From Clostridiales bacterium (GTDB lineage: Bacteria > Bacillota > Clostridia > Oscillospirales > Oscillospiraceae), in NCBI GenBank assembly GCA_021205375.1, contig JAJPXR010000006.1, positions 1-13,633 of the forward strand: DNA of 13,633 nt. The letters are read 5' to 3'. A program made the translations under genes and the position numbers. This document shows positions 11,448 to 13,633 of the stretch, piece after piece. Each line of letters begins with the position of its first letter. Positions within the stretch are counted from its first letter, which is position 1. A model generated the notes under the pieces. The model made no database searches. It was not told the origin of the DNA and worked only from the letters and a program-made list of their open reading frames with translations.

Positions 11448-12497
11448 ATGTCAATTCCAAACGTTCCTTCCAAAAGAACCAAACTGATCGTCCGAGTGCT
11501 GCTGGTCGTCCTGCTGGTGCTGGCGCTGCTTGTGGGGGCGCTGTATGCCTTCGTTCAGGTCAAGCTGGGGGCCATCAACCGGTTCTCCTCCGGCACGTCT
11601 GACGACGGGGACTCCAGTACCAGCGCCGTCAGCAGTTGGGAACCCACTGAGTGGGCCGAGGCGGGCATCGCCACCAGCGTGGACGGCGTGGTGAACGTGC
11701 TGCTGGTGGGCCAGGACACCCGCGATGGAGAGCGCAGCAACTCCGACACCATGATCATCCTCAGCATCAACCGGAATACCAACCAGATCTCCATGGTCTC
11801 CCTGATGCGGGACATCTACGTGCAGATCCCCGGCTACGAGAACAACAAGCTCAACTCCGCCTATCTGCTGGGAGGCTGTGACCTGCTGGACGAGACCATC
11901 GCTACCAACTTCGGCGTGGTCATCGACTACAATGTCGAGGTGGATTTTACCGGCTTTAAGGATATCGTGGACACTCTGGGCGGCATCGACGTGGAGATGT
12001 ACCAGGAGGAGGCCGACTATATCAACGGCAAGCTGAAGCAGGACACCCTGACGGAAGGGGTCAACCACCTGACCGGGGAGGAGGCACTTTGGTATGCCCG
12101 GACCCGGAAGGTGGGCAACGCCGACTTTGAACGGACGGAGCGCCAGAGGGAAGTGCTTGAGATCATCTACGAGGACCTCAAGGGCGCAAGCTGGTTGAAG
12201 CTGCTCCAGGTCTACGACAGCGTGGCGGACAATGTCACCACCGACATGACCAACAACCAGATCCTGAACATCGCATTTTCCGCCTACAGCATGGGGCAAA
12301 ACGAGCTGAACAGCTACCGGCTGCCAATCGACGGCACCTGGCACAGCGAGGACTCTGTAGGCAGCGTGGTCGACCCGTTGGTCATCGACGACTGGACGGC
12401 CAACCAGCAGACGCTGTGGAGCTATCTCTACGGCGAGGACAGCGGGACGGACGCGGACAGTTCTGCGGAGACGTCGTCCGCAGAGGTGTCGGAATAG
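11448..12497 (+). CDS. LytR-CpsA-Psr (LCP) family protein, copy 1
   Basis: The 349-residue protein has a short cytoplasmic tail, one membrane segment (about residues 12-38) and an extracellular LCP domain. LCP enzymes transfer lipid-linked glycopolymers such as teichoic acid or capsule onto peptidoglycan. Conserved landmarks are VNVLLVGQDTRDGERSNSD, MVSLMRDIYVQIPGY followed by NKLNSAY, LGGIDVEM, and GEEALWYARTRKVGNADFER followed by TERQREVL, with the arginines and aspartates that bind the polyprenyl pyrophosphate. The C-terminal tail is rich in Ser, Asp and Glu. ATG 11448 has AGGGG (11433-11437) 10 bases upstream, within a small GGCA-GGGG-TGCC hairpin followed by five Ts, which could hinder translation or elongation. 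It follows the glf remnant by 60 bases and shares its promoter. Confidence 0.94.
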   Translation: MSIPNVPSKRTKLIVRVLLVVLLVLALLVGALYAFVQVKLGAINRFSSGTSDDGDSSTSAVSSWEPTEWAEAGIATSVDGVVNVLLVGQDTRDGERSNSDTMIILSINRNTNQISMVSLMRDIYVQIPGYENNKLNSAYLLGGCDLLDETIATNFGVVIDYNVEVDFTGFKDIVDTLGGIDVEMYQEEADYINGKLKQDTLTEGVNHLTGEEALWYARTRKVGNADFERTERQREVLEIIYEDLKGASWLKLLQVYDSVADNVTTDMTNNQILNIAFSAYSMGQNELNSYRLPIDGTWHSEDSVGSVVDPLVIDDWTANQQTLWSYLYGEDSGTDADSSAETSSAEVSE

Positions 12498-12519
12498 AAA
12501 TACAAGTGAGGGAACGTTT

Positions 12520-13530
12520 ATGTCAGCCAAACAAAAGAAAAACAACCCTGCAAACCGGGTCCTCAGAATTTTGCTGGTTGTTCTGCTGGTGCTGGTGTTG
12601 ATCGCCGGCGGGCTATTCATCTTCATCCAGGTGAAGCTGGGGGCCATCAGCCGGGTGTTCTCCAACGACTATGCAGACGAGGACACCGATATCACGGAGA
12701 TCGAAGCCGTGGATTGGGGCGAAGCGGGCGTCGCCACCAGCGTGGACGGCGTGGTGAACGTGCTGCTGGTGGGGCAGGATACCCGTACTGGCGAGCGGGA
12801 ACGCTCCGACACCATGATCATCCTCAGCGTCAACAAGAATACGGAGCAGATTACCATGGTCTCCCTGATGCGAGACCTGTATGTGCAAATTCCCGGCTAC
12901 AGCAATAACCGACTCAACGCTGCCTATCAGTACGGCGGCTTTGATTTGCTGGACGCGACCATCGAGGAAAACTTTGCCATCGTCATCGACTACAATGTAG
13001 AGGTGGACTTCGAGGGCTTTGAGGACATCATCGAGACGCTGGGCGGCATCGACGTGGAGCTGACAGCGGCGGAGGCCGAGTATATCAACGGCGAAATGGA
13101 CCAGGACACCCTGGTGGAGGGAGTCAACCACCTGACCGGAGAAGAAGCGCTGTGGTATTGCCGGACCCGGAAGGTGGGCAATTCCGACTTTGAGCGGACA
13201 GAGCGTCAGCGCCGGGTGCTGGAGATCATCTATGAGGAGCTGAAAGACGCCAGTTGGCTGAAGCTGCTCCAGGTTTATGATAGCGTGGCGAGCAACATCA
13301 CTACGGACATGAACAACACCCAAATCATCAGCATCGCTTACTCCGCCTACACGATGGACCTGAGCGAGATGAACAGCTATCGCATCCCTGCCGACAATAT
13401 GTATTACAACGCCACATTGGGTACCGGCATGGAGGTCCTTATCCCCAACGACTGGGACGAGACCCGCGCCCAATTGTGGGAGTATCTCTATGGCGACCCG
13501 GTGGAGACGGAGACTGACGCCGAGGAATAA
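12520..13530 (+). CDS. LytR-CpsA-Psr (LCP) family protein, copy 2
   Basis: This 336-residue paralogue of the preceding gene has the same plan: lysine-rich tail, membrane segment about 14-37, then an extracellular LCP domain. It carries VNVLLVGQDTRTGERERSD, MVSLMRDLYVQIPGY, NRLNAAYQYGG, LGGIDVEL and GEEALWYCRTRKVGNSDFER, so all catalytic landmarks are kept. A cysteine replaces the alanine of copy 1 before RTRK, unusual for an exported domain. The C-terminal tail is acidic. ATG 12520 has GAGGGA (12508-12513) 6 bases upstream and lies 22 bases after copy 1, so both are co-transcribed. An intrinsic terminator follows. The pair arose by tandem duplication; different polymers or partial redundancy are both possible. 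Confidence 0.94.
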   Translation: MSAKQKKNNPANRVLRILLVVLLVLVLIAGGLFIFIQVKLGAISRVFSNDYADEDTDITEIEAVDWGEAGVATSVDGVVNVLLVGQDTRTGERERSDTMIILSVNKNTEQITMVSLMRDLYVQIPGYSNNRLNAAYQYGGFDLLDATIEENFAIVIDYNVEVDFEGFEDIIETLGGIDVELTAAEAEYINGEMDQDTLVEGVNHLTGEEALWYCRTRKVGNSDFERTERQRRVLEIIYEELKDASWLKLLQVYDSVASNITTDMNNTQIISIAYSAYTMDLSEMNSYRIPADNMYYNATLGTGMEVLIPNDWDETRAQLWEYLYGDPVETETDAEE

Positions 13531-13541
13531 ATTGCATCCTG

Positions 13542-13582
13542 AAAAGACCGACCATCCCGGAGGGGAAAGGCCGGTCTTTTTT
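13542..13582 (+). terminator. Intrinsic terminator of the LCP operon
   Basis: AAAAGACCG (13542-13550) pairs with CGGTCTTTT (13572-13580) around a C/G-rich loop; the T-run ends at 13582. The last 50 bases of the window after it show nothing recognisable. Confidence 0.9.
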
Positions 13583-13633
13583 GGTTCTATGTCAAGAGTT
13601 GGGGCAGAGAAAAATAACCCGCAAAAATAGTGA

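Noticed and set aside
10672..11487. Single 271-codon frame through the glf region
   Set aside because: Only its first 25 or so codons and a short later stretch read as Glf; the rest is out-of-frame, so it is a pseudogene rather than a novel protein.
11451..13473. Minus-strand open frames opposite both LCP genes
   Set aside because: They mirror the LCP coding bias, with matching shadow protein sequences in both copies because the DNA is duplicated.

Overview
The window reads as chromosomal DNA of a GC-rich, low-oxygen Gram-positive Firmicute, most likely a gut clostridium of the Oscillospiraceae type. This is inferred from gene content: YlmH, tandem LytR-CpsA-Psr (LCP) proteins, a second EF-G-like factor, an Rrf2 regulator, sigma-A type promoters with near-consensus boxes, and AGGAGG-type ribosome sites. 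I saw no rRNA, tRNA, CRISPR array, insertion sequence or prophage gene.

Layout. 1-1150: an aldose-1-epimerase-like gene between intergenic repeats. 1150-3150: proC then proB (proline synthesis, no proA here), bracketed by two nearly identical inverted copies of a modular hairpin repeat. 3215-5633: an EF-G paralogue on the minus strand with unusual G-motifs, a structured leader, a promoter and a consensus cre site. 5634-7132: ylmH (minus) diverging from an orphan 133-residue gene; between them a consensus promoter drives straight into two consecutive intrinsic terminators. 7151-7735: a three-cysteine Rrf2/IscR-like regulator whose promoter is built into a dyad. 7837-9459: a tightly coupled minus-strand operon (low-molecular-weight phosphatase, alpha/beta hydrolase, FMN split-barrel protein). 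9527-10454: a ZIP metal transporter with its own promoter and terminator. 10598-13582: a decayed UDP-galactopyranose mutase gene (glf) whose strong promoter survives and leads into two tandem LCP genes, closed by an intrinsic terminator.

The LCP genes and the glf remnant point to attachment of a cell-surface glycopolymer, formerly perhaps containing galactofuranose. The other genes are housekeeping or small stress/redox modules.

The most distinctive signal is in the gaps between genes. Short degenerate tandem arrays with a strict 7-base period occur at seven places, several abutting or overlapping stop codons. They often lie next to pieces of the modular hairpin repeat (five copies, A-E). 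The other main points are the promoter plus double terminator unit at 6530-6680 and the palindrome-embedded promoter of the Rrf2 gene.
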